Position numbers and translations under genes: made by a program
Notes under the pieces: generated by a model
Database searches by the model: none
Seen by the model: only the letters and a program-made list of their open reading frames with translations
What the model was told of the DNA's origin: nothing
Part shown: positions 1 to 6,776 of the stretch, one piece after another
Position numbering within the stretch: position 1 is the stretch's first letter
How the letters are laid out: each line of letters starts with the position of its first letter
Source of the DNA: Thermodesulfovibrio sp.
GTDB lineage: Bacteria; Nitrospirota; Thermodesulfovibrionia; Thermodesulfovibrionales; Thermodesulfovibrionaceae
DNA: 7,424 nt
Assembly (NCBI GenBank): GCA_026415595.1
Contig: JAOAGU010000044.1
Coordinates: forward strand, 1 to 7,424
Direction: 5' to 3'

Positions 1-186
1 ACAAGGAGTAGTATGTTCAGCTGGAGTTGTTTTTATTATGAAATCATCTATTGGATATTCAGAAATTCCACTTTCAGTTGCTTCAATTATTTTTATATCA
101 AGTTGAGGATTTCTTTGAAGTAAAAAATAGGCAAGAGAAAGCCCAGATATGCCTCCTCCTATGATAATCACTTCTGCTGTACCCAT
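1..186 (-). CDS. N-terminus of an FAD/NAD(P)-binding oxidoreductase, possibly protoporphyrinogen-oxidase-like (partial)
   Basis: An open frame of 62 codons runs from an ATG at 186 to the left edge without a stop, so only the N-terminus is present. Residues 5-25 form a classic dinucleotide-binding beta-alpha-beta start, with the motif IIIGGGISGLSLAYFL, followed by a second strand ending in an acidic residue (KIIEA), as expected for binding the FAD or NAD ribose. This start is typical of amine-oxidase/protoporphyrinogen-oxidase-type flavoproteins, and its position directly after cobA-hemD would suit a tetrapyrrole oxidase. However, the GG-[KR]-type motif that usually follows the second strand in that family is not visible; the sequence continues ESGISEYPIDDF instead. 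The start overlaps the end of cobA-hemD by 19 nt, with a GAGG about 10 nt upstream, so translation is probably coupled. The fold is well supported; the specific substrate is not. Confidence 0.6.
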   Translation of the reverse strand, partial: MGTAEVIIIGGGISGLSLAYFLLQRNPQLDIKIIEATESGISEYPIDDFIIKTTPAEHTTPC

Positions 187-1784
187 GTTATTATTGCCTC
201 TACCATGTCTTTTATTGTTGATATTTCAGGCATTATACTAACTACATAGCCAGACTCTTCAATTGCTTTAGCAGTTGTTTTTCCTATTGCCGCTATTGTT
301 ACTCCTTTAAGCATGTCTTTTGCTTCATCTTTAAGAATATCAATCAAATTATTAAAGCTTGAAGGAGACGTGAAGGTGGCGATTGTTATTTTACCTTCTC
401 TTAGGAATTTTGCAAGCCTTTTCCCATGTTCAGTTGGTTTAACTGTCCTGTATGTAATAGGTGCATCCACTTTTATACCAAGTTTTTCCATTTCTTCAAC
501 GAATCCTTTCAAAGTAATGTCAGACCTTGGATATAGAATCTTAATATTTTCTATTGTATTTGATGAAGGAGGAGACTCTTCGCTTTCGCTCAGAGTGACA
601 AGATTGTTTTTGTTCTGAAGTGATATTTTATTGTCAATCTGAGGAGGGAATCTACGAGGAATCTCTTCCTTAAACATTTTAACTAAAGCTTCTGAGCTAT
701 ACTCATCAGGTATTATATCTGCATTTATCCCGAAATTTCTTAAACTTTTAGCAGTTTCCTTGCCTATTGCACAAATTAAAATTCCCCTTAAATTTCTTAT
801 ATCTTTGCCCAAATTAAAAAATCTTTCAAAAAAGAATTTAACTGCTCTTGGTGAAGGAAAAACAATAAAGTGATATTCATTTATATTTTCAATGGCTTTA
901 TCTAATTCTGTATAATCCTCTGGAGGCAGGAAATCTATCGTGGGAAATACAAACAATTCAGCTCCCATATCTTCAAGTTGTAAATAGTCATCAGTTAAAT
1001 GTCTTGTAATCAGAACTCTATGACCATGAAGAGGCTTTTTTTCATACCATTTGAGTTTTTCCCTTAAGGAGACAACATCTCCAATTACAAGAATGGCAGG
1101 TGGTGAAATTTTATGCTCCTTTGCAAGTTGAGCAATTTCCGAAATCGTTCCTGTTATTACCTTTTGTTCAGGCCTTGTACCCCAGCGAATAATAGCAGCA
1201 GGAGTTTCTGGTTTTAATCCCTCCTGAATGAGTTTGCCTGTAATTGTCTCAAGATTTTTCACGCACATTAGAAAAATCATTGTTTCAGGAGCATTTGAAG
1301 CCCTTATGTGGGTGAAAATTCTATCTTGCTTAGAGAGGTCTTCGTTACCTGTAATTACAGTAAAGGCAGAGGCAATTTTTCTATGTGTTACAGGAATTCC
1401 TGCATAGGCAGGAACAGCAATTACCGAGCTTATTCCGGGAATTATCTCAAACTCAATTCCCTCTTCACAGAGAATCTCTACTTCTTCACCACCTCTACCG
1501 AAGACAAAGGGATCTCCGCCTTTAAGCCTGCATACTACTTTACCCTCCTTTGCCTTCTGAACAAGAACGGCATTTATCTCATCTTGAGTCATTTCATGGT
1601 GTCCGCCTCTTTTACCTGCATAGACAAACTCTGCATTTTCCTTTGCATAGGTTAAAAGACGGGGATTTATATGGAAATCATATACAATACAATCTGCCTG
1701 CTGAATTGCTTTTATCCCCTTAAGCGTAATTAATCCCGCATCTCCTGGACCTGCACCCACAAGATAAACCCTTCCTTTATTCAT
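168..1784 (-). CDS. cobA-hemD: Bifunctional uroporphyrinogen-III C-methyltransferase / uroporphyrinogen-III synthase (CobA-HemD fusion)
   Basis: A 538-residue fusion. Residues 1 to about 243 are a SUMT-type methyltransferase that makes precorrin-2 from uroporphyrinogen III using S-adenosylmethionine: the N-terminal loop YLVGAGPGDAGLITLKG (7-23), CRLKGGDPFVFGRGGEE (85-101) and PGISSVIAVPAYAGIPVTHR (116-135) are all present. Residues from about 254 to the end are a HemD domain (starts HGHRVLITR; later FPSPRAVKFF at 309-318 and TSPSSFNNL at 472-480), which cyclises hydroxymethylbilane to uroporphyrinogen III. One polypeptide therefore supplies the branch-point intermediate and commits part of it to siroheme/cobamide. 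The ATG has AAGGAG (1796 to 1791) 6 nt upstream, a good start. HemD carries an extra segment of about 35 residues (roughly 372-410) that coincides with a palindromic repeat element in the DNA; the frame stays open through it. It is separated from pcm by 60 nt and overlaps the next gene by 19 nt. The fused architecture is known in many anaerobes. Confidence 0.95.
   Translation of the reverse strand: MNKGRVYLVGAGPGDAGLITLKGIKAIQQADCIVYDFHINPRLLTYAKENAEFVYAGKRGGHHEMTQDEINAVLVQKAKEGKVVCRLKGGDPFVFGRGGEEVEILCEEGIEFEIIPGISSVIAVPAYAGIPVTHRKIASAFTVITGNEDLSKQDRIFTHIRASNAPETMIFLMCVKNLETITGKLIQEGLKPETPAAIIRWGTRPEQKVITGTISEIAQLAKEHKISPPAILVIGDVVSLREKLKWYEKKPLHGHRVLITRHLTDDYLQLEDMGAELFVFPTIDFLPPEDYTELDKAIENINEYHFIVFPSPRAVKFFFERFFNLGKDIRNLRGILICAIGKETAKSLRNFGINADIIPDEYSSEALVKMFKEEIPRRFPPQIDNKISLQNKNNLVTLSESEESPPSSNTIENIKILYPRSDITLKGFVEEMEKLGIKVDAPITYRTVKPTEHGKRLAKFLREGKITIATFTSPSSFNNLIDILKDEAKDMLKGVTIAAIGKTTAKAIEESGYVVSIMPEISTIKDMVEAIITWVQQK
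567..671. repeat. Palindromic interspersed-repeat-like element inserted in frame in hemD
   Basis: Two imperfect inverted arms, 566-601 and 631-671, flank a spacer of about 29 nt. The inner ends match nearly perfectly (CTCAGAGTGACAA against the reverse complement CTCAGATTGACAA, 12 of 13). The outer ends also match (AAGGAGGAGACTC against AAGGAAGAGATTC, 11 of 13), with short indels between. The left arm contains the word CTTCGCTTTCGCTCAGAGTGA, recalling the GAGCGAAGCGAAG-type interspersed repeats I know from many bacterial genomes (recollection, not a search). In the protein it falls between LVKMFKEE and NIKILYPRSD, which normally lie close together in HemD, and it encodes low-complexity sequence (LVTLSESEESPPSS). 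A span of 567-671 is exactly 35 codons, though the ends are uncertain by several bases. No second copy is visible in this window. Confidence 0.75.
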
Positions 1785-1844
1785 TTTTCTCTCCTTCTTT
1801 TTGATTTTGGCTTGATTATTTTATTCTAACTTAGATACTGCTCT
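1785..1844 (-). other. 60-nt gap between pcm and cobA-hemD with cobA ribosome binding site
   Basis: This is the only appreciable gap in the minus-strand cluster. It contains the cobA-hemD Shine-Dalgarno AAGGAG (minus strand, 1796 to 1791), 6 nt before the ATG. An 11-nt imperfect palindrome (TCTAACTTAGA, 1825-1835) is present but is short, AT-rich and lacks a following U-run, so I do not call a terminator. A TAAAAT-like -10 can be read on the minus strand, but without a matching -35. Read-through from pcm is the simplest view, with a weak internal promoter possible. Confidence 0.5.
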
Positions 1845-2492
1845 TTATTCCTCTTTCCATCCGTATTTGCCAATTAGAGGAACAAAGGCAACAGGAATAA
1901 GATAATGCTTTTCAAGTTTATCACCTTTTTTTTCTGCCTTTAGCATGTATTGAGAATATCTTTTACCTACAGGTGCAACAATAATTCCTCCTTCTCTAAG
2001 CTGAAGTTGGAGAGGTTCAGGTATATCAGGAGTTGCAGCTGTTATGATTATTCTGTCAAAAGGTGCTTCTTCAGGTAAACCTTCTGTGCCATCTTTAACA
2101 TATACTTTGATATTTTTATATCCTAATTTTTCAAATTTTTTCTTAGCTTCTTCTGCAAGAGGCTGAATCCTCTCAATTGTGTGAACTTCACTTACAATCT
2201 CTGCCAAAACTGCTGCCTGATATCCTGAACCTGTTCCAATTTCAAGAACTTTTTCATTACCTTTAAGTTCAAGGAGTTCAGTCATTAACGCCACAATGTA
2301 GGGTTGGGAAATAGTCTGTCCATGACCTATTGGAAGTGCTCTGTCATCATAGGCATCATCCATGATATCTTCTGGTACAAAAAGATGCCTTGGTACTTTT
2401 TTCATTACTTCAATAACGCGTTCGTCTCTTATTCCTCTCTCAACAATTTGTGTTTCAACCATCCATTCTCGTAATTTTTTATATTTATCCAT
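1845..2492 (-). CDS. pcm: Protein-L-isoaspartate O-methyltransferase
   Basis: A 215-residue cytoplasmic repair enzyme that methylates L-isoaspartyl residues of aged proteins with S-adenosylmethionine, allowing return to normal aspartate. The length is usual for the bacterial family. Visible family marks are the substrate-binding stretch YDDRALPIGHGQTISQP (48-64), SAM motif I VLEIGTGSGYQAAVLAEI (82-99), the acidic end of the next strand HTIER (104-108) and FDRIIITAATPDIPEPL (145-161). The ATG at 2492 overlaps the end of the upstream FAD dehydrogenase gene by 8 nt. No strong Shine-Dalgarno is present at normal spacing (GGGAG lies about 13 nt away), so reinitiation after the upstream stop is likely. 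surE lies two genes upstream; surE and pcm are commonly clustered in bacteria and linked to survival under stress and in stationary phase. Confidence 0.95.
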   Translation of the reverse strand: MDKYKKLREWMVETQIVERGIRDERVIEVMKKVPRHLFVPEDIMDDAYDDRALPIGHGQTISQPYIVALMTELLELKGNEKVLEIGTGSGYQAAVLAEIVSEVHTIERIQPLAEEAKKKFEKLGYKNIKVYVKDGTEGLPEEAPFDRIIITAATPDIPEPLQLQLREGGIIVAPVGKRYSQYMLKAEKKGDKLEKHYLIPVAFVPLIGKYGWKEE

Positions 2493-3870
2493 GGCGTTTC
2501 AGTATCTCCCTTGCTACAAGAATACCAGATACAGAAGCCTGAATCAACCCTCTTGAAATACCTGCTCCATCTCCTGCAGCAAAAAGATTCTCTATCTCAG
2601 TTTCAAGACATTTGCTTAGCTTAAGTCTCATGCTATAGAGTTTTACCTCAACTCCATAAAGAAGGGTTTGTGGTGAGTTTACCCCTGGCATTATTCTGTC
2701 AAGTGCTTCAAGCATTTCAATAATATTTATGAGATAGCGATAGGGAAGAACAAAACTTAAATCACCCGGTGTTGCTTCTTTTAAAGTAGGCTGAACAGGA
2801 TTACGCAGAATTCTTTCTAAGGTTGACCTCCTTCCCTTTCTTAGATCACCAAGCCTTTGAATTAAAACTCCCTGTCCAAGGAAGTTAGCCATTTTTGCAA
2901 TGCTCTGACCATAGAGAATTGGTTCTTTGAATGGCTCGGTAAAATATGTGCTTGATAGAATGGCGAAGTTAGTGTTATCTGTTTTTCTATCTGCATAGCT
3001 ATGACCATTTACAGTCCAAATTCCATTTATATTTTCTCGCACAACCTCGCCGTAAGGGTTTACACAGAAAGTTCTTACAGTATCATCAAAGGTTTTTGAA
3101 TAGTAAATAAATTTTGGTTCGTAGAGATTTTTTGTAAATTCCTCACACACTCCAGCAGAGACTTCTACCCTTACACCTATATCAACAGGATTAAGTTCAG
3201 TCTTTAATTTAAGTCTTCTTGCTTCTTCACTAAGCCAGCTACTGCCAGCCCTTCCCGGTGCTAATATAACATATTTAGCATTAAGTTTTTTCCCGTCGTT
3301 AAGTTCTATGCCCGTTACTTTCCCTTTTTCTATAATTATTCTTTCTGCAGATTTGTTAAAGAGAAGGTCAACTCTTTTTTGTAGCGAATCTTTTATTGCT
3401 TTAAGAAGCAGAAGACATCTTTCTGTGCCTATGTGTCTTATTTTTGAAGGAATATAAAGAATACCATTTTTGACAGCTTCACTTTTTATTCTTTCAACTG
3501 TTTCCCTGTCTGGCTCAAAAATTTTGCTGGGAGCACCAAATTGTATGTATAATCTGTCTACATAGTCTATTAGCTCTATAAGTTTATCTCTTTCAATATA
3601 CCTTCCTAAGAATCCACCAATATCAGGAGATAAATTTAATTTCCCATCGCTATATGCACCTGCACCTCCCCATCCACTTATAGTATCGCAGACAGAACAA
3701 TTTACGCATTTTCCTGTTTTTTCCATTGGACAAAGTCTTTTTTCAATGCTTTTTCCCTTTTCAATGATTAGAACATTTAAGTAGGAGTGTTGAATTAGCT
3801 CTAAGGCTGTAAATATTCCTGCAGGTCCTGCACCAACAATAATAACATCATATTGTTTTTTCAATTTCAT
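2485..3870 (-). CDS. FAD-dependent dehydrogenase of the COG2509 type, substrate unknown
   Basis: A 461-residue flavoprotein. The N-terminal FAD-binding motif is DVIIVGAGPAGIFTALEL (8-25). The C-terminal FAD-contact motif is FAAGDGAGISRGLIQAS (430-446). Between them is a characteristic segment with four cysteines (C47, C55, C58, C61) followed by GWGGAGAYSDGKL (66-78). This combination matches the uncharacterised FAD-dependent dehydrogenase family as I recall it; the physiological substrate is not known. The C-x7-C-x2-C-x2-C spacing might hold a metal or iron-sulfur cluster or be redox-active, which is inference. No signal peptide or membrane segment is seen, so it is likely cytoplasmic. The ATG at 3870 lies inside the end of surE (23-nt overlap) and has no obvious Shine-Dalgarno, suggesting translational coupling. 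It separates surE from pcm. Confidence 0.88.
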   Translation of the reverse strand: MKLKKQYDVIIVGAGPAGIFTALELIQHSYLNVLIIEKGKSIEKRLCPMEKTGKCVNCSVCDTISGWGGAGAYSDGKLNLSPDIGGFLGRYIERDKLIELIDYVDRLYIQFGAPSKIFEPDRETVERIKSEAVKNGILYIPSKIRHIGTERCLLLLKAIKDSLQKRVDLLFNKSAERIIIEKGKVTGIELNDGKKLNAKYVILAPGRAGSSWLSEEARRLKLKTELNPVDIGVRVEVSAGVCEEFTKNLYEPKFIYYSKTFDDTVRTFCVNPYGEVVRENINGIWTVNGHSYADRKTDNTNFAILSSTYFTEPFKEPILYGQSIAKMANFLGQGVLIQRLGDLRKGRRSTLERILRNPVQPTLKEATPGDLSFVLPYRYLINIIEMLEALDRIMPGVNSPQTLLYGVEVKLYSMRLKLSKCLETEIENLFAAGDGAGISRGLIQASVSGILVAREILKRHG

Positions 3871-4603
3871 TTTCTATAAGATAATCTAAAGCTTGATGAT
3901 TGGTTAAATCAATATGAAGAGGCGTGACCGATACATAGCCTTCCATTATTGCCTGTATATCGGTATTTTCCATTTTTTGCCATGATACTATCCCACCACC
4001 TATCCAGTATTGCTTTTCTCCCCATGGTGAGAAAATTTCATGAATTGAGTTTTCATAGGACCTTTTACCCTGTTTTGTTACCTTTATACCATTTATTTCA
4101 TGTATATTTTTGTTTGGGATGTTTATATTTAAAAGCGTATCTGGAGGTAACCCTTTTTCAAGAATAAATTTTGCTATGGCAATCGCAAAATGACTTGCTG
4201 TTTCATACTTAAAGGGTCTGTCACCCACAAGAGAAATAGAAAAAGATGGTACACCAAGAATTGTTCCTTCAATTGCTGCGGAAACTGTACCAGAATAGGT
4301 AACATCTTCACCTAAATTTGCTCCCTTGTTTATGCCTGACACTAAAAGGTCTGGTTCACGCGGAAGAATTTTTTTTATTCCAACTACTACGCAGTCTGTT
4401 GGAGTTCCATTTACGCTGTAGCATCCCTCTTTTATTAAATCAACCTTAAGTGGCCTATGCATTGTAAGAGCATGGCTGACTGCAGAGCGGTCTCTATCTG
4501 GTGCAACAATAAAAACATCGCCAAGTTCTTTTAGTGCTTCTGCAAGAGTTTGTATGCCTTTAGAAAAAAATCCGTCATCATTAGTTACAAGAATCAGAGC
4601 CAT
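3848..4603 (-). CDS. surE: 5'/3'-nucleotidase SurE
   Basis: A 251-residue protein of normal length for SurE, a metal-dependent phosphatase that removes phosphate from nucleoside 5'- and 3'-monophosphates. The N-terminus ILVTNDDGFFSKGI carries the metal-binding aspartates D9 and D10. VAPDRDRSAVSHALTMHRPL (33-52) supplies the conserved serine (S40). VNGTPTDCV (64-72) and LLVSGINKGANLGEDVTYSG (86-105), with the conserved asparagine N92, complete the active site. The start is the ATG at 4603, one base after the TGA of the prenyl synthase gene, with GAGGA about 9 nt upstream. It overlaps the following FAD dehydrogenase gene by 23 nt. The function is probably nucleotide-pool clean-up under stress, as for other family members. 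Confidence 0.96.
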   Translation of the reverse strand: MALILVTNDDGFFSKGIQTLAEALKELGDVFIVAPDRDRSAVSHALTMHRPLKVDLIKEGCYSVNGTPTDCVVVGIKKILPREPDLLVSGINKGANLGEDVTYSGTVSAAIEGTILGVPSFSISLVGDRPFKYETASHFAIAIAKFILEKGLPPDTLLNINIPNKNIHEINGIKVTKQGKRSYENSIHEIFSPWGEKQYWIGGGIVSWQKMENTDIQAIMEGYVSVTPLHIDLTNHQALDYLIENEIEKTI

Positions 4604-4604
4604 G

Positions 4605-5573
4605 TCATTTATTCCTCTGTAAAATATAGTCTGCTATACTGAAAAGGGTTTCTCTGTAAGGAGAATCAGGAAATATCATAAGTGCATTCTTAGCCTTTTT
4701 AATGTAATTTTTTGCTATCTCCGTGGAAGACTCAATACAATTGTATATTTTAAGATAATTCAAAATTTTTGAGAGATTTTCCTCTGAAAAACTCTCTGTG
4801 GTTATTATGTCTACAATTTCTTTTTTTTCTTTTGCTTTGTTAAGGAGTTCAATGAGAGGAAGGGTAATCTTGCCTTCCATAAGGTCTTTGCCCAATTTTT
4901 TACCCAATTGATTTTCTTCTGCCACATAGTCAAGAATGTCATCTATCATCTGAAAAGCAACACCTATATTATGTCCAAAATCTGTTAGAGCTTGAACCTT
5001 TTCATCTGAAAGCTGTGCAAGAACTCCAGCAATTCTACATGCTGCAGTGATAAGCCCAGCAGTTTTACCAGTGATTATTTTTATGTATTCATCAAAGGTA
5101 ATTGAAGGGTCTCCTGCTTTCATAAGTTGCAGTATTTCTCCCTCTGCCATCTGAGATGTTGCTCGTGATAAAGCTTCCATAATCTGAAGACTTTCCTGGG
5201 CAACGCTAAGATGTAAAGCCTTTGCATAGAGATAATCACCAAGAAGCACAACAACTTGATTGCCCCAAATTCTGTTTGCAGATTTTTTTCCTCTTCTTAT
5301 TTCAGCCTCATCAACAACGTCATCGTGTAGAAGGCTTGCAGTATGGAGTGCCTCAATTACTGCTGCAAGAATTACCCTTTTGTATCCTCTGTAACCTGCG
5401 AGGTCAGCACTAAGAAGTAAAAATAGTGGTCTGAGTCTTTTCCCACCTGAATTTATAATGTATGTACCTATTGTGGGTATTAATGTCGCTTCAGATTGAA
5501 AAATATTGGCAAGTTCCTTTTCTACATCTTTTAATTCCTCTTCATATTTTTTAAATATGTTATTAAAATTCAC
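4605..5573 (-). CDS. Long-chain polyprenyl diphosphate synthase (octaprenyl/heptaprenyl type)
   Basis: A 322-residue trans-prenyltransferase that condenses isopentenyl diphosphate onto an allylic primer, probably to build the side chain of a respiratory quinone such as menaquinone. It shows GGKRLRP (43-49), the first aspartate-rich motif DDVVD (84-88) followed by RRGKKSAN, and the second aspartate-rich motif DDILD (211-215) followed by GKKLGKDLMEGK. The residues 4 and 5 before DDVVD are small (A79, S80), which in this family favours long rather than farnesyl/geranylgeranyl products. The exact chain length cannot be read from sequence. The start is a GTG at 5573 that shares a GTGA overlap with the stop of mtnA, with a GAGG 8 nt upstream; an ordinary ATG is lacking here. 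The stop lies one base before surE. It could be named ispB or hepT/hepB by homology. Confidence 0.93.
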   Translation of the reverse strand: MNFNNIFKKYEEELKDVEKELANIFQSEATLIPTIGTYIINSGGKRLRPLFLLLSADLAGYRGYKRVILAAVIEALHTASLLHDDVVDEAEIRRGKKSANRIWGNQVVVLLGDYLYAKALHLSVAQESLQIMEALSRATSQMAEGEILQLMKAGDPSITFDEYIKIITGKTAGLITAACRIAGVLAQLSDEKVQALTDFGHNIGVAFQMIDDILDYVAEENQLGKKLGKDLMEGKITLPLIELLNKAKEKKEIVDIITTESFSEENLSKILNYLKIYNCIESSTEIAKNYIKKAKNALMIFPDSPYRETLFSIADYILQRNK

Positions 5574-6628
5574 AGTTTAAGCCTCAATTTGTCTATTTTA
5601 TCGGGATTTTTTATGTATTTTATATCCTTGGGCAAAAAAGCTCCTTTTTCAGTAATAATTGCAGTTACATATTTGGCAGGTGTTACATCAAAAGCCATGT
5701 TTATAACCTTAACCCCCTCGGGTGCAATTTTTATATTTTTTATAGTAGTTACTTCATCGGGATTTCTTTGTTCAATAGGGATATTATCTCCAGTCTGGAT
5801 AGTAAGGTCAATACTTGAGATAGGTGCAGCAACATAAAAGGGAACTTTATTTTCCTTGCATAAAACAGCCAAAGAGTAAGTGCCAATTTTATTTGCCACA
5901 TCTCCATTTTTTACAGTTCTATCTGTACCAACAATGACAAAATCAACCATTCCTTTTTTAAGTACTGCACCAGCTGTATTATCGGTAATAAGGGTAACAT
6001 CAATTCCTGCCTGCATAAGTTCAAAGGAGGTAATTCTTGCGCCCTGTAACACCGGTCTTGTTTCACAGGCAATTACTCTGAATTTTATCCCTTTTTCCTT
6101 TGCAAGATACATAGGTGCGGTAGCTGTTCCATATCCACCTGTTGCCAATGCACCAGCATTACAATAGGTCATTACAGTGCAACCGTCTTTAAAAAGAGGG
6201 AGGGCATATTGTCCTATTTTTTTATTAGTTTTTCTATCTTCTTCATGAATTTTAATCGCTTCATTTTTAATTAGATTTTTCAGTTTATTTACAGAAAGAT
6301 TAATGTTTTTTATAATGAGTGTTTCAATTCTTTCAATAGCCCATTTTATATTGACTGCTGTAGGTCTTGTATTTAATAGTCTTTGGAAAACGGGTTTTAG
6401 TTTTTCATATAGTTCTCTACCTGAGAGAGCATTTATATTTTTGCATGCAAGGACAACTGCCATGGCAGAGGCTATACCAATTGCTGGTGCTCCTCTTATG
6501 GAAAGATTTTCAATTGCTAAAGCTACTTCTTCGTAATTAATGCATTTTAAGTATTCAATCTTTTCAGGTAATAGTCTTTGTTCAAGGATGTAAACTTTGT
6601 CTTTTCCCCATCTTATAGCTTCAAGCAT
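5570..6628 (-). CDS. mtnA: S-methyl-5-thioribose-1-phosphate isomerase
   Basis: A 352-residue protein from the chosen ATG. The family (eIF2B-like fold) isomerises 5-methylthioribose 1-phosphate to 5-methylthioribulose 1-phosphate in methionine salvage. It shows RGAPAIGIASA (45-55), MTYCNAGALATGGYGTA (153-169) with catalytic cysteine C156, RPVLQGARIT (191-200), and GTDRTVKNGDVANKIGTYSL (234-253) with catalytic aspartate D236. The 80-residue spacing of Cys and Asp equals that of the characterised Bacillus enzyme (C160, D240), as I remember it. The frame is open upstream to an ATG at 6634 and a TTG at 6658, but the family normally begins close to IRWGKDKV, neither upstream codon has a Shine-Dalgarno, and a promoter -10 lies at 6640-6635. 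I therefore choose 6628. No other methionine-salvage gene is in the window. It heads the minus-strand cluster. Confidence 0.93.
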   Translation of the reverse strand: MLEAIRWGKDKVYILEQRLLPEKIEYLKCINYEEVALAIENLSIRGAPAIGIASAMAVVLACKNINALSGRELYEKLKPVFQRLLNTRPTAVNIKWAIERIETLIIKNINLSVNKLKNLIKNEAIKIHEEDRKTNKKIGQYALPLFKDGCTVMTYCNAGALATGGYGTATAPMYLAKEKGIKFRVIACETRPVLQGARITSFELMQAGIDVTLITDNTAGAVLKKGMVDFVIVGTDRTVKNGDVANKIGTYSLAVLCKENKVPFYVAAPISSIDLTIQTGDNIPIEQRNPDEVTTIKNIKIAPEGVKVINMAFDVTPAKYVTAIITEKGAFLPKDIKYIKNPDKIDKLRLKL

Positions 6629-6634
6629 AGCCAT

Positions 6635-6643
6635 ATTATAACA
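6635..6643 (-). promoter_or_regulatory. Extended -10 promoter for the mtnA cluster, predicted leaderless start
   Basis: Read on the minus strand, 6643 to 6635 is TGTTATAAT, a perfect TATAAT with an extended -10 TG dinucleotide. No good -35 is found at 16-18 nt, but extended -10 promoters can work without one. Seven bases beyond the -10 lies the A of the ATG at 6628, so the predicted transcript would begin directly with the mtnA start codon. The absence of any Shine-Dalgarno before mtnA agrees with this. AT-richness makes chance matches possible. Confidence 0.5.
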
Positions 6644-6776
6644 ATTTTTGAAGTGCAAAATCTTTTAAAATGAAAAGCTTTTTGTGAGATTATTGTTTAA
6701 ATGCAATTAAATTCTTTATAATTTAACGACGATATAAATATTTACAGAGAAAAATTATAAAAGCCTTATAAGGGAT

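Noticed and set aside
313..618. Plus-strand open frame of 101 codons opposite cobA-hemD
   Set aside because: It lies antisense within a clearly coding gene, has no Shine-Dalgarno and resembles no known family; it ends near the repeat element only by chance.
1308..1655. Plus-strand open frame of 115 codons opposite the CobA domain
   Set aside because: It is an antisense shadow of conserved SUMT motifs with no family resemblance.
1825..1835. Small palindrome in the pcm/cobA-hemD gap as a terminator
   Set aside because: The stem is only 5 AT-rich pairs with no T-run following on the minus strand.
5589..6536. Three plus-strand open frames (5589-5837, 5880-6167, 6303-6536) opposite mtnA
   Set aside because: Their hydrophobic translations arise from the complement of mtnA codons; no ribosome binding sites are evident and the minus strand carries strong family motifs.
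6629..6658. N-terminal extension of mtnA to a TTG at 6658 or an ATG at 6634
   Set aside because: The extra residues lie outside the usual family start, overlap the -10 element and have no Shine-Dalgarno. The ATG at 6634 remains a minor alternative.
6764..6773. Perfect 10-nt palindrome CCTTATAAGG as an operator
   Set aside because: It is a single short site in AT-rich DNA with no repeat or known regulator motif.
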